A stretch of DNA of 64,000 nucleotides from Pelodera strongyloides (taxonomy: Eukaryota > Nematoda > Chromadorea > Rhabditida > Rhabditidae): the NCBI GenBank assembly GCA_036852015.1, contig JAANDG010000466.1, positions 1-64,000 on the forward strand. Reading direction: 5' to 3'. This document shows positions 26,224 to 42,900 of this stretch, one piece after another. Under the pieces are notes generated by a model, which did not search any database, was not told the origin of the DNA, and worked only from the letters and a program-made list of their open reading frames with translations. How positions within the stretch are numbered: the stretch's first letter is position 1; each line of letters opens with the position of its first letter. The translations under genes were made by a program, and so were the position numbers.

Positions 26224-26520
26224 CACCACACAACAAACTGGAGAAGAAACTATGCGACAATACGTGAGGGTATATCACGTCAACTTTGGGCCATAGAAAA
26301 AACGCTGAACGGCGACGTATTTGTTTTGCGGTCTAGCATCTTTATTCCTCTCCAACATCGGGGCTCAAACAAATTGGCGCTGGAGGTAGAGCTAGAACAC
26401 CGGAGTGAAGTAGCAGATCTCATGGGATTGGAGGCAGACAAACCAACAAGTAAAGGGAGGGCTTTGGAATACAATCAGTACTATTTTCTCAGAAAAAGTG
26501 TAAAAGAGGCCCTTAACTAA
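26224..26520 (+). CDS. Possible terminal coding exon or gene remnant, unassigned
   Basis: An open frame of 98 codons ends at the TAA at 26518-26520. It has no early Met; the likeliest entry is an AG near 26230 or 26296. The composition is protein-like: charged and amphipathic, with EKTLNGDVFVLRSSIFIPLQ followed by an acidic helix-like segment and YNQYYFLRKSVKEALN at the end. I recognise no family. No matching upstream exon was found with confidence, so it may be a relic or chance. Confidence 0.2.
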   Translation, partial: HHTTNWRRNYATIREGISRQLWAIEKTLNGDVFVLRSSIFIPLQHRGSNKLALEVELEHRSEVADLMGLEADKPTSKGRALEYNQYYFLRKSVKEALN

Positions 26521-27376
26521 TTCGAAAAATTAGCAAACCCTACCACTCTTCTTGCATTCATTTTGCTTTTCATTTATGAAAGCTAAGGGAAGATGTGTTT
26601 TATAATTATTTGCATATATAACGATAATGACTAATATAATCGTTGAGAGTTTGTTCTATACTAGGTCTGCTGAGTCACAAGTTGTCAAAAAAAGCGGAAA
26701 CTGTCTACAAACGATAAATCGAACGATTGGGGAGAAGCAGACACAATGCTTCCTGTACAGAGTGGTCATGTCGCCAAACAACCAAAAGACTGTATGTTCT
26801 CCGGACTGACTCATATGTTTAGAGTACGGTGCTAAAGTTATAATCAAAAATCAATGTCTGATCGATAAGGCAATCCAATGTTTGCATGACTAATATCGGA
26901 TACTCATATCGACTGAACATTTATGAAATTAAAAAAAAAAACTCTTTGAAATTGTGAAGAACAAAATCAGGTTCCCGGTGAGCAATTTCCTCTGTTAGTG
27001 CATTGTTTTGAGGAATGGCATCAAAAACTAGGGATTGATTGAAATTGCCAAAAAAGACACCTACAAAACAAGGGGCGAAAATTGAAGCCAAATTGCGCCT
27101 CTCGCCAAAACATTTCCATGTCTTTCCGTTGATAAGAGAACACCACCATTGATGGTAATATTTTGGTACCTGACTAGGCAAAACAGTCGGAAGAATGTGG
27201 AAAAATAAGGGTTGTTAAGCAGTTGTATAATACACACTCCTTCAGTATGAAACTAACTCGTTGAGTCACAACCTTACAGCCAGATCTCCAATAGTTTTCT
27301 TTGGTTAAAATTAGTTACCGGATGCTTATTGTCGTATTTAATGAACTGTCCATATCAATTACGCTATGATCATTGA

Positions 27377-27873
27377 GCATCATTAGAGCTCATTACGTGG
27401 TACATCGGTGGTACTTCGATCCCTCCACTATCTATCACAACTACCTCTGCCTCTCTTTCTGTTGCTCTCTCCCGGTCTCCTGTACACCAGCCTGTCGCGA
27501 CGTCTGCATTACCTGCCTATGCTCCAAGTAATTCCCAGCAATACCAACCTATTCTCTCCGGCATACTCTTCCTCTCCCCACGTCCAGAGCGAAATGAAGT
27601 GTTTCTTCCTCGTCTGGGTCTCTTCGGGCCCCCGTTCCCTTCGGATCGACAATCAACTCTCCCTTTGTGCGGTAGCCGCGGGACTTTCTCTGCTTTCTCT
27701 ACTCACTCCCTACCAATATCTATATTTCTCTACTGAAAGTCCAATCGGCTTCGAGTCCTCTTTGCCTCCGCACTATGTCTCTCCCTGTTTCGGCATGTCC
27801 GGTGGGCAGTTGTCCCGAGCCCTGTCCATCCTATCCTCTCTTTCAGCAGCCAGCTGGCAGAATTGACCACTGA
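27377..27873 (+). other. Pyrimidine-rich block with all three forward frames largely open
   Basis: C/T-rich DNA in which frames ending at 27736, 27866 and 27873 are all open, which is expected where purine-containing stop codons are rare. One frame reads as Ser/Pro-rich protein and would need a shift near 27730 to continue. Possibly the remnant of a coding exon or element; more simply, compositional. Confidence 0.3.
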
Positions 27874-28719
27874 CTCTTTATTTCAAAGAGATTCATTAAA
27901 GAACCCAGCCTAGATATGGGTAAAGTGATTGGCAGCAGAAACAAAAAAAAAACAATGAAGTTTATGAAGTTGACAAAGGTGGTTTGACGCAGTCACCTAC
28001 ATAGTAGTAGATCAGATGTATGGTCTCTGTCACTACGAACGCTAATGATAATCTACTAGTGTTTGGGAGGGAAATGGTAACTGCGTATTGTCCAACCCGT
28101 ATATGTAGTATGGGGCAACCAGGAAACTAAAAGTGAAGAGAACAGTTAACAAGGGCCAGTTTTCGAATCCCACCAAAAAAACAACTGACTGATTGATAGT
28201 TTTAGTGAAAAGAGTCGAGGTTTCTATCGAAGATTTTTCAGTAAACTGTGTAATATAATTCGGTACGTCAGTGTTCCACTTGGGAAAAGAACTGTGCGGG
28301 CTCTGAACAACATAAGATTATGTCCTTCCAGGGAGGTATTTCATCCACGTGAACCTACGCATGGGAAAGAATGAAAGTATGCTACCACGAAATGCTCCAG
28401 TTCTGTCAATAAAAAATTATACCTAAAATGTTATGCACGTTTGAACAGCATGCTCAAAATAAGTAGTAATTTACAGGCACAACTATATGCCCGGCATCGA
28501 ATGTATTTCTCCGTTGGAATTTACTTACCCACGCAAAACACTGGGGAACTTCAACGAAGAACTGAAAATTAGGTATTTTTGTGTATTGCCAACCGGATCC
28601 ATAATTATTGGTCCCAATGTCGAACACTTTGGTTGTTTGTCAGAGATCCATTCCAAAACCCCCTGTTAAGCTCTGGTCAAACCTAAAAGCAAGGCCGGTG
28701 GATAAACAGTGATGGTCAG

Positions 28720-28930
28720 ACCAGGAGAGTGTGGGCGATAGAACGCGGAGGAAAACAGGAGATGGAGAGAAGAGATAACGAGAGAAGAGTGAGAGAGACC
28801 ACAACAGGGAGCGGAGAGAGAGTCCAAAGATAGAGAGAGGAAGGATTACATCGTTCTAGAAGCGGCGAGCGCAGCTTCATCAGCCAACTACAAGAGGTGG
28901 GAAACAAGAGAGCAGAGCCGGGTGTCACAC
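28720..28930. repeat. Purine-rich (GA) low-complexity tract
   Basis: Irregular GAGA/GGAGA runs from about 28720 to 28930, producing an ORF on the opposite strand that is only a shadow. Confidence 0.6.
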
Positions 28931-31353
28931 TGATACAAATTATGGGTTGTAGTTAGCTAGGCATAAAGTTCTTCGTAAAGTGAAACATGTTAATGAGTAC
29001 TCCTAATTGGTCGCGAAGTGCGAGAATGTTGGTGGTGCGTCACATGGTTGTACTGTAGAAGGAATTTAAAACAAACAAACCGAGCGTAAATGCCCTATTT
29101 TCAAAGTTGCGCAAAACAAAAAGTCCACGGAAGTTTTGTCTCTCGCTAGTCCCCGAAAATATATGCATCTGTTGCTCTTACGGAGGTAGGCAGACTTTCC
29201 GAAACTGATCGCTTTTGGCGGGAGATTTAAAAGAAGGGAAATGTCCGTCGTTCCGTTGTCCATTTTAAGAGAAACCTCCTTGTTCCACCGCCACATGCAC
29301 TCTGTTTTGAAACGCAAAAAAGAGAGAGATTAATGTTGCGAACACACAACACTAGGAATTCGAAACAGTTAACCTTAACCTTGCTAAAGAAAAGTGTGTA
29401 TTGTAGTGGCATGTACGTTACTGAAATTGCATTTAAAAGGGTTGCTCAACATCAATATCAATCAGTTAAACCTCATCACAGATCAGGTTTTATAGAAGAA
29501 AACAACAACGAGTTGTTTTTGTTTACATACTTGCAACGGAGAAAATTAACTATAGTTTGTGAATGAAAATGAAATGCACTGTGCTCCTGCTCGTTACCAA
29601 ATTGATCGCTCTTGTTGTTTGTTTTTGCAGCAGTACCATGCTCGGTAAATATAGAATGTGTATTCTTGTTGCGGTGCACTTTATCACTTGCGATACACAA
29701 GAGATATTTTCGGACGCAAGTCAGCGAGAGAATGGGGGCGCCGAATATGTAAACAAGCACGCAGCCGAGGGTTCGCTTCCCGCCAGCGCTGAACGCCGTT
29801 TTGTCTCTTGTCGAATTTGAGCGAATAATTAGATGCCGTTAGAAAGTAGCCCGTTTTTTACGGTTGTGTTACATTACCCTTCATATGACAAGAATGCAAC
29901 AGGTACTTATCAATGGGGCGCCTATGCGAAAAATGTTTATGGAAGCATTTGGAACAAATTGCACCACAACCCAATTTAAGAAACGCGAAGTAATTACGCT
30001 TTCAACGCTCCTTAGTTCGATATATTGCACTCGTTGGGTCCGCGCAAAGCGCCCACGCGGCTTGGGGCCTCGGCGGGCACTGCGTACACCGTGGGGGCAG
30101 TTAATTAGGGGTTGTTTACTGGGGAGACGCGGTCAGCTCCCCAAACACATTGATTCACCGAGCCCTGCAAGAGACTCGGATAGTCCCCACAATTGTTGCT
30201 TTCCGTGCCGAAACGGTTGATTTCATGGAAAAAGAAGTAAAATCAACGTTACGTTTAGATCCTGGGTTCATATGAATGCGCTTAAATAGATAGGATTCAA
30301 TGTGCCTCTAGAATTTTTATTTATCAAGTGGTTTTCTTAATAATACCCCGTAAGTCCGTGTGCGCTAGGAGGCAGTGCTTAAAATTGTCGACCCCTCGGT
30401 TCTGCCCTTCAAAGCCGGTTGGCTCCGCCCCGTCGGTCCCCGACATTGTGCCGCACGACTTCCGCTCCGCCTCCATTAATGAAAGACCTAAGAGTTTCCT
30501 TGGGTCGTTTGTAAAGATCTTAGGCTCATTTTGTAGCCCTGATTTAGATCTATGGTCTACAAAGTTTTCGTAGGTGTTGATTCATTGATTAAAGTACAAT
30601 TCCACGAAAACTGAGTGTGCGCTAGGAGGGTGCACCCGTCTGTCGGACCCCGATTGACGCGCGAAAAGTCTGCGGTAAAGCGGGCGCGCATGGCCGGGTG
30701 TCAGTGTGGCCGCCGGTTGTATGCGGTGTTCGCGCTTTGGTCCACCCTGCAGCTATATCTCATACTTCCCATCCTGGCACCATCTAACAGATATCTGGCC
30801 CTCTCCTTATCTTATCACTTATTCAAGGTGCGCAAGGCGCATCCTTTTCCTCGAGAACCCTTTTTGTCGCTCGCGCACATTATGTTTAACATTTTATGAC
30901 ATAATAGTGCATCTCTCTGCTTAGAATCTTAAAAATTATAGCATTCACTCCATATTGCATTTTCTCAGCACTGTTTTTATAGTTTATACACTAAGCAACC
31001 TTCCCGCACTTTTTGCTCTCCCGTCTCTCCGTCTCTTTCTTTATCTCTCGTCCTCTCTCCGGCGGAACGGTATTTCTTCACCAGAGTAGCGCTCTGGAAA
31101 ATACTGTCTGGTGATGCGATCTTCTTTTTACAATTGCGCAACATCCCGCTGGATACGTTGACCTCGGATGGGCGCTAATTATAACATTTTATCTGCCTCT
31201 TGTCACTTTGCGCCATTCTACTTGCCTTATTTTCGCTCTCTTTCGGTCTACGATGATCTACTTACCTTGATTTCTTTCTCTTTTATTTAAGCGTATTTTA
31301 TTAAGCTGTTACTTTAGTCTTATCGTTATCTATAAACAATGTTATTTTTTCAG

Positions 31354-31380
31354 TAAGTGACCAACTTCCATCCACCTAAA
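31354..31380 (+). promoter_or_regulatory. 5' UTR remnant of 14-3-3 after a splice acceptor
   Basis: The run GTTATTTTTTCAG ends at 31353, and 27 nt separate it from the ATG. The acceptor could serve a 5' UTR intron or spliced-leader addition. Confidence 0.55.
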
Positions 31381-35786
<4,406 letters not shown>

Positions 35787-36526
35787 CTAGTCACATTTCT
35801 TATATTTTCCGCAGAATTTGAAGCACTGATCACATAAAAGATCACGGAAGCCCGACCTCTAAGTATTTAATGCTTACTTTGCCCAGTTCCTCAGCAGTGT
35901 AGTCGGTCAAATGATTGATCTCAAGTTTGTATGTCTTTGATTTGTCGTTATTGAAATCTCTCAGGAACTTGACTTTCTGGGTGAATAATTCCAAACGTCT
36001 GGCATATTCATCGCTACCCTTCGTGTATCCCTTCTTGAAGCTAAAAAGTTGTGTACAGAATCTTCCAACATGAGATTTTCACAAACACAGCGCTCATTGG
36101 AAAGCTGTGTGGTTTGTATTTTTTTTTGAGTAGTCGCTGATATACGTGGGATCTGGTCTCCTTTAAAAAGTTTAGCAGAGCCATGTGCCCTAGGCCGAAT
36201 CGAGCCGCGAGAAGCGCAAATTCGTTTCTAACTCGGAAATACAGTAGTATGTCAGGCTAGAAAATAATCCAATGAAAAATGGCAGTGGGGGTTATATCAA
36301 CTACAGTAGACCCCCATCAACAATTTTAACTGAATAATTAAGTAGGAAAAAAATTGAACTTCTGGAACGTAAAGGATTATTTATTAAAAACATACACTTG
36401 AATAAAGAGGTCGAATACATGGGAGATATCTTCATCCCTGATGTTTTCCGGTGCCGGCAGATCAGATTTGATCAGTTCTACAGCACAGACAACACCGATG
36501 AGGAGTACAAAAAGTAGGCAACGCAT
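35787..36526 (-). CDS. Small secreted stand-alone cathepsin propeptide inhibitor (I29 domain)
   Basis: Exons on the minus strand are 36396-36526, 35878-36040 and 35787-35825, giving 110 aa. Residues 1-15 (MRCLLFVLLIGVVCA) are a clear signal peptide. Residues 38-95 match the I29 propeptide of papain-like proteases: FKKGYTKGSDEYARRLELFT, then an ERFNIN-like run, YKLEINHLTDYTAEEL being the usual NxFxDxTxEE element. No catalytic Cys/His domain follows. The last exon, which I place after TGATCAG, encodes CFKFCGKYKKCD and a stop. Free I29 proteins (crammer in Drosophila, CTLA-2 in mouse, the Bombyx BCPI) inhibit cathepsins, so this is the likely role. The first two exons are firm; the third is inferred, and a different 3' exon (for example near 35405-35440) is possible. 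Confidence 0.7.
36304..36343. mobile_element. Possible terminal inverted repeat of a pogo/Tigger-like DNA transposon
   Basis: The stretch beginning CAGTAGACCCCCATCAACAA resembles pogo-like termini that start CAGTAGA. It lies in intron 1 of the I29 gene. I found no partner inverted copy nearby, so it would be a solo or truncated end. Confidence 0.2.
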
Positions 36527-39500
36527 ATTTGGTAGTGACTACCTTTGCTCCTCCTTCTTATTCTTTTATAGCTCTTTGAGAGGCAACAATAACGATTTTC
36601 CAATCAAAAAAGTCTGAGAAATGCCGCTATTACCATTTTTACACATTCTTCGTGGAAAAAAAATAATAATGCGAGAAATAATTTTGAGCTTGTGCAATAA
36701 GTCGATAGTATCGTTTCTCAGGCGCTTCCTATTTTTCCAGAGAACGGAAACTAATAATGTTGCGCCAACGAGGCAAATCATTGCGTCACGGATTAGTAGC
36801 TGAATTGCAGAGTAACTTATAAGAGATAAGAGATGCTTTCAGGTATATGTCACATCATATAGAACGAACGGCTAGGACTCAGAGAAGCGAAATTATAATT
36901 ATAATTTATTACGCACAAAGACAAACAAAGAAGAAGAACTAAAACGGCCAAAAGCAATGTAGGGTGCAGATTATGAGAAGCATTATTTGGAGTGTAGTAA
37001 ACGATGATGCTGAGAAACTGGGAGTGTTCATTACAGCCTCTGAACTTCTGAATGTGCTCGTATTTGTAAATAGTTTATTGATACATACATCGAAACATAC
37101 GCAATCAAAGGATGCCCTAAGTCATTGTAGTCACATTTGTTGTAATCACACTTTGGGTGTCTTTGGCCGAAGTGGCCCGGGATCTGAAATGTTTGTGAGT
37201 GAACGTCTCAAAAGAAGTTCTTAGAAAAAAACCAATTGCTAATAAATCAACATTAATTGGGTTTACAAAATGCGTAATAGTACATTTTTGTGTAGATATA
37301 TGTCGACAGTTATAAGCAGTGAACTCCAATTGCCGTTGTGTAGAGTTATCCCACTGGTTCCCCCATATTCGTCAAAGCAGCAAACTAAAGCAGTAAACTA
37401 ATATTGCCGGGTTTTCACGTTCTTTTTTTTTACTATTCTATGAAGTACAGTTTTTCGATTAGAGGAAGGACGATATTCATTGTATTCTGGCCGTTCAACA
37501 AAGTATAATTTGATTAATAAAACATATTCGTTCGGGTTGTATTATATGAATTTTCCAGTGAACTTTGAATATGGTTTATCAACCGCAACTAATGAAGCAC
37601 AAATGCCTGTACTAATTGCTTTCAGTGTGGGAATAGTGTTCCTAAAGTCAGGGTGTTAAGAAAGAAAAACAGGTATGGTATTTCTGTCACTCATGGAAAA
37701 ATGGTGCTGTTTCTGAATATCACTGTGCTTTCCAGGAATCTTACGACTACGTCGCTAAGTAAGGGTTAAATACATTTCACTGACGAACTTCCTGCGAGGT
37801 ATCTAACATATATTGCCTGCTGAACCTTGTTCTAATGCTCGCATGTACAAGACATAATTCAGTTGTTCTGTTTAACTAAACGACTGCATCTTTGACCAGA
37901 CTGTGCAAATAATAGACAGAGGTGAGGAAAGTGTAAAATAACAAGTTTCCGAGATTGTACAATTGTACATAACATGCGGTTTTATCGCGCAGAAGTTCCA
38001 ATTAACAGAAATTTGTACGAAAAATATATGATTACATTGGCAGCATTATGTTGAACTTCTTACTTGCTTATTTTAGGATTTGCAAATTTGAAAACAATCA
38101 AATTAACTATTTAAGTAAATCTTATTTACAGTCACTTTTCTTCTAGGTCAGAGCATCATTCAACTTAAGTCTGTAATTTCAACGTAAACGTCTTTTTATA
38201 TACCTTGTTGAATTGATACGAACTACAACTGGGAACGCCAAACACGTGAAGATCAACAGTTTACTGCATATTCAGCTAGTAATATCTTCTGTGCTAATAT
38301 TTCTTCCAAATATAACAAAATTGTATATACTGTTTTGTATGATCTTTCTTTCTGTTGGAAAAATGTACTTCGCGTTTTTTGGAAACAACCAATTGTTCTG
38401 GTTGCTCCTAGGGCTTTCAGATGTGGCACCCAGGGGGCTCTGCACTCTGCACCACGCGTCTCATGCCCTCAACTATTGATTTTCGGTGGTTGCAGGGCCA
38501 TACTAGGGGCGCAAGAATTGTGCGTGAACGTAGGTGCTCTCCAAGTTTCCCCGATCTCTCGTCAGTTCTCTGACCGATACCCGGATTGCTGAGGTCGGCG
38601 GAAGCCCCAAGGCTCTCCGTCCAATAGAACACATAGACAGAGCACACGGCCAAACAAATTTCATAACCATTCGGGGGCGCTCCGATGTTTGTTGTGAGAG
38701 GAGATTCATCCAGCCGTGCCTTCCAAATATCATCAAACCTTTTTAGCCATCATTTCAAAAGGAATAACAAAAAGGCTCTCTCACTACAGCATCGATTTCA
38801 TAACACGCACGCACAACAGTCTGATGATTCATAAAATCACAAATAGGAAACCAGACTGATAGTTTTCACTATTTTTACTAATCTCTTCATACTTCCTTTG
38901 TGTCTATATGTTCTGCCACTAATTGTATGCAATATCCTCTCGGTAGTGACACGAGAACATACAATTTCCGGTACACTTCTGAGTTTGTAGTATCGTGTGT
39001 TGAATTTCCTGTGTTAGATTGTAGTCTTATTTTGGCGACAATTTAGAATAATTAAATTGAGAAGCACTTTTGTAACGTCTTTTGGGAGCAATACACAAGT
39101 GTTCAAATGAAGGGGCCGGAAAAAAAAATAAAAGTTGGAAAAAATTGACAGAATTAGACCGTTTGAAATTAATACCACACTTTCAGTTATTGCTAATAAA
39201 AGTATGATATTTGCTGCTTAAATACATAACTGAAACAGTTCCAATTTACACATGTGACATAATCCTTCTGATGCGAAATCCAGTTAAGTAAGAAATTTTT
39301 ACAGAGGCTAAGCTACGTTTTTATGAAGTATTTCAGCGTGTTAAAAAGTTTCACGCTTCACGTTGCATGATATTTTAACAAATGTATCTTGTTGTTACAA
39401 TTTCGCACTCTTTCTACCGTAGCCGTAGCGTGCACAGTGCGGTCGGCGTGCATTTTGCTTTTCGATGACTCACAACCGGTCTCTGCCCCAGTGCACAGTT

Positions 39501-39971
39501 CCGCGTCCGCCAAAAATCAACAAACATTCGCACAACAGTCACTTGAATTATATTGTCGCGGACAGATTTGAGAACTTTATTCAGCCCTTACATTTTGTTG
39601 TTTCACACGCCCATCCGAAAAAAGATTAAAATGTAAAAACCTATCTTATCTCATTCCATTTATTAAAATGAGTTTTTATTATTATCCATTTTTAGTCGTC
39701 GATTCTTTCTTTAATTTTGTTGGATTGTCTGTTGAAAATTCGTAATAACTCTATATTTTGAAACATAGTTTTTTCGTCATTTTTTTTGTCCAACTAGATC
39801 AACCCTTTTATTGGAATAAACTAAGTTATTTCTCGTTAACATGATGTGGATAGTTTCACTATTTGTTTGAATTTTTTTAATTTACATCGGGTCTCCGTGA
39901 ACATATTTTTAATGGTTTGATGTTCCAATTTTATAGGTATTGGACTGTCGCTCCCGTGAAAGCGGACGCGA
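36527..39971. other. Spacer between the I29 gene and Unc-18
   Basis: The two genes diverge from here, so it should hold both promoters. Mostly AT-rich. A GC-richer patch at about 38410-38730 is open on both strands in several frames but shows no recognisable product. No other gene seen. Confidence 0.4.
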
Positions 39972-42900
39972 ATGACTCTCAAGCAGATCGTCGGTCAAAG
40001 TGAGTTGGCTTTTATAATTAAATAGATTTATTATTTTTACACGTTATTGTTATTCTCCATCCCCCCCCCTTCCTATATCTTTGTTTTGTTTTTCAATTAG
40101 GTTTGTTAGCAGTATTTGTTGCTAGGATATGCATTGTGAGAGCCCTACTTGACCGTTTATGGCCTAATTTGTAGTTTCAATACGACCACAATGATTAGGT
40201 TCGTTGTTCCGCGGGATGTTCGGGATTATTTCTTTCTATTGCCTTTTTTTGCTGTTGGAGGGAGTATTGGAGTTCGGCTCTTTTGCTGCCAAAATAAGTA
40301 TTGGATTTTTGGTTGCCCCACACTGCCTCTCTTTCTGCTATATTGCTATTTAAAGTAATAAAGAACGAGAGGATTTTCACGGCCAGAATTCAGTTTACTG
40401 AAATTTAAAAAAAAAACACTATATTGTTTATATCCGATCCAAGGGATGAGAAATATGTCAATGAGTGGGGTTGTATATGGGATTTTAAGATTTGCATAAC
40501 TTTACTTTCAGAGGTGGTGAGTGAGGTGATCCAACCCTTACGCAAGAAGTCAGGATGGAACGTTCTTGTGGTGGACCGTCTGGCGATGCGGATGCTCTCC
40601 GCTTGCTGCAAAATGCACGACCTGATGGCTGAAGGGATCACTATTGGTATGCCACTTCACTTTTTATGATTGCCATATGGGTTTTTCTGTACTTCAGTTT
40701 TCACATTTACAGCAATATGGTTAAACAATAAACATACAAATTTCAGTGGAAGACCTTCTCAAGAACCGCGAACCACTTCCCAGTCTCGAGGCAATATACC
40801 TTATTGCTCCCACTCAGGATTCGGTAAGAATTCTTTGAACTTATTATTTTAGAGAAACAATGAACTTTGACATTATTGTTTTGGAATTCTTCGCCTTGGT
40901 TTGGTTCGAGATTTTAGCTGGGTTTTTTTTTTACAAATGATACCTTTAATGAACATTTAGGTGGACCGTCTAATTGCCGACTTCACCATCCGTTCCCAAT
41001 ACAAATCTGCTCATGTTTTCTTCACTGAGGCCTGTCCTGACCAGTTGTTCAGTGTGTTGAGTAAGAGTGCCGCAGTAAGATTCATCAAAACACTGAAAGA
41101 GATCAACGTCGCGTTTACTCCATATGAATCTCAGGTAAATAACTGTTTGAAAATATCGTTCGAAGTGTCAGAGCACAGTTAGTGTGTTTACTGTGGTTTT
41201 TGTTCTTTTCTCGGTAGATTTGAAGCCGACTTAACAAATCTTGTATTAATTTATATTTTATAACAACAGTACTCCGAGTATCCTATAAGTTCGGTTCAGG
41301 TCTATTCCTTGGACTCTCCAGAGACCTTCAGTCTCTACTACAATGCACAGAAGCAGGGTGGTCTGACTACGAACCTGGAAAGAATTGCCGAACAGATTGC
41401 AACAGTGTGTGCAACGCTTGGAGAATACCCATCTCTCAGGTTAGTACTATATGTATCACCGGGTCTTGCGATGCATGCAAAGCATGAACACAACTGTGAA
41501 TTTCCTGCAAGTTTATGCTTTGCATCGTTTTCAAACACTGTATGCAGGTACCGTGCGGACTTCGAACGTAACGTTGAGTTGGCTCATCTGGTTGAACAGA
41601 AGTTGGATGCCTACAAAGCTGACGATCCAACAATGGGCGATGGATCAGAGAAGGCTCGATCACAGTTAATTATTATCGGTGGGTCCTTTTCTGGCACATG
41701 TACAATAATTTATGTTTCCGGATGCGCACAGGACATCATATTCACAACTCTCATCAAAAGTACGTTTTTCAGATCGCGGTTTTGATCCCGTATCTCCGCT
41801 CCTTCACGAATTGACCCTACAGGCGATGACATATGACCTCCTCGGAATAGAAAATGATGTGTACAAATACGAGACAGGAGGCGGTGAGAGTGTGGACAAG
41901 GAGGTAGGTTCACTACATTATTTGAATAATTTACAGTTGGACATCTGTAAGTGATTGAGAATCTGACTGTGCACTCTTCTAGGTACTGCTAGACGAGAAC
42001 GATGATCTTTGGGTTGATAACCGACACAAACATATCGCCATTGTCTCACAAGAGGTTTCAAAGAAGCTCAAGGCGTTCGGAGAGTCAAATATGGGCATGA
42101 AAGCCGATTCAAAGAACAACATAAAGGTGGGACATGTCTTTCTTACTTTCTTCAGAAATTAGTTTGTATTATCTAGTAACGTTCATTAATTTTCGTCTTT
42201 TTAGGATCTGTCCATGATGATCAAGAAGATGCCACAATACCAGAAGGAGTTGAACAAATTCAGCACACACTTCCACCTCGCCGAAGAGAATATGAAACAC
42301 TACCAAAGCGGTGTCGACAAGCTGTGTAAGGTTGAGCAGGTAAGTAATTGTTCCGCTAAAACTTGCTTCCGTTAAACTGTCCTTGACTATCATATCGTAT
42401 GCGTGGATTTCCAGGACCTGGCCATGCAAACCGATGCCGATGGTGAACGTGTCAAGGACCCAATGAAGTTGATGATTCCTCTGATGATCGATCCGGCCGT
42501 TCGAGTGGAGGACAGATTACGACTCATTCTTCTATACACTCATTCCAAGAATGGTGAGAGCCGAGAGTTTGTTTTGCACCTATGGAAAGAAGGTTGCTTT
42601 ATGGAATGTGAGTGTTATTCAAGTCTCCCAATCAGTATTCCATTAAGCATTAATTTCTAGGAATCACGGATGAGAACCTGAACAAGTTACTGCAGCACGC
42701 CAATGTGGCGATGGCTGAGAAGGAGACCTTCACTAATGCCGCCTACCTGGGACTCAACATCACTATTGATGTGAGGCCTCATTGGATCTATTGCATTTGA
42801 ATTGGCGATGACTTAATACTTGTAATTCACAATGAATTGAGAATTTAGTTAATTAAAGTGTGTTTCAGCAAGGACGTAAGAAGGTCTGGACTCCAACCCG

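Larger units (their letters stand above)
21997..31380. other. Gene-poor region between F-box gene and 14-3-3
   Basis: About 9 kb without a recognisable gene. It holds the interleaved duplications at 23107-23465, a small palindrome at 24485, several ORFs of 60-100 codons of doubtful status (22423-22692, 25375-25671 minus, 26224-26520, 26921-27181 minus), a pyrimidine-rich block at 27377-27873, a purine-rich GA block at about 28720-28930, and GC-rich patches at 30030-30200 and 30400-30740. The last may belong to the 14-3-3 promoter. Confidence 0.4.

Noticed and set aside
27408..27866. 152-codon ORF with hydrophobic leucine runs
   Set aside because: All three frames are open because the DNA is pyrimidine-rich; no family resemblance.
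36180..36260. Possible middle exon in the I29 gene
   Set aside because: It can be translated if exon 1 ends at ATTCAA, but the better GTATGT donor puts exon 1 in phase 2, where this segment has a stop, and direct joining to 36040 restores the I29 motif.
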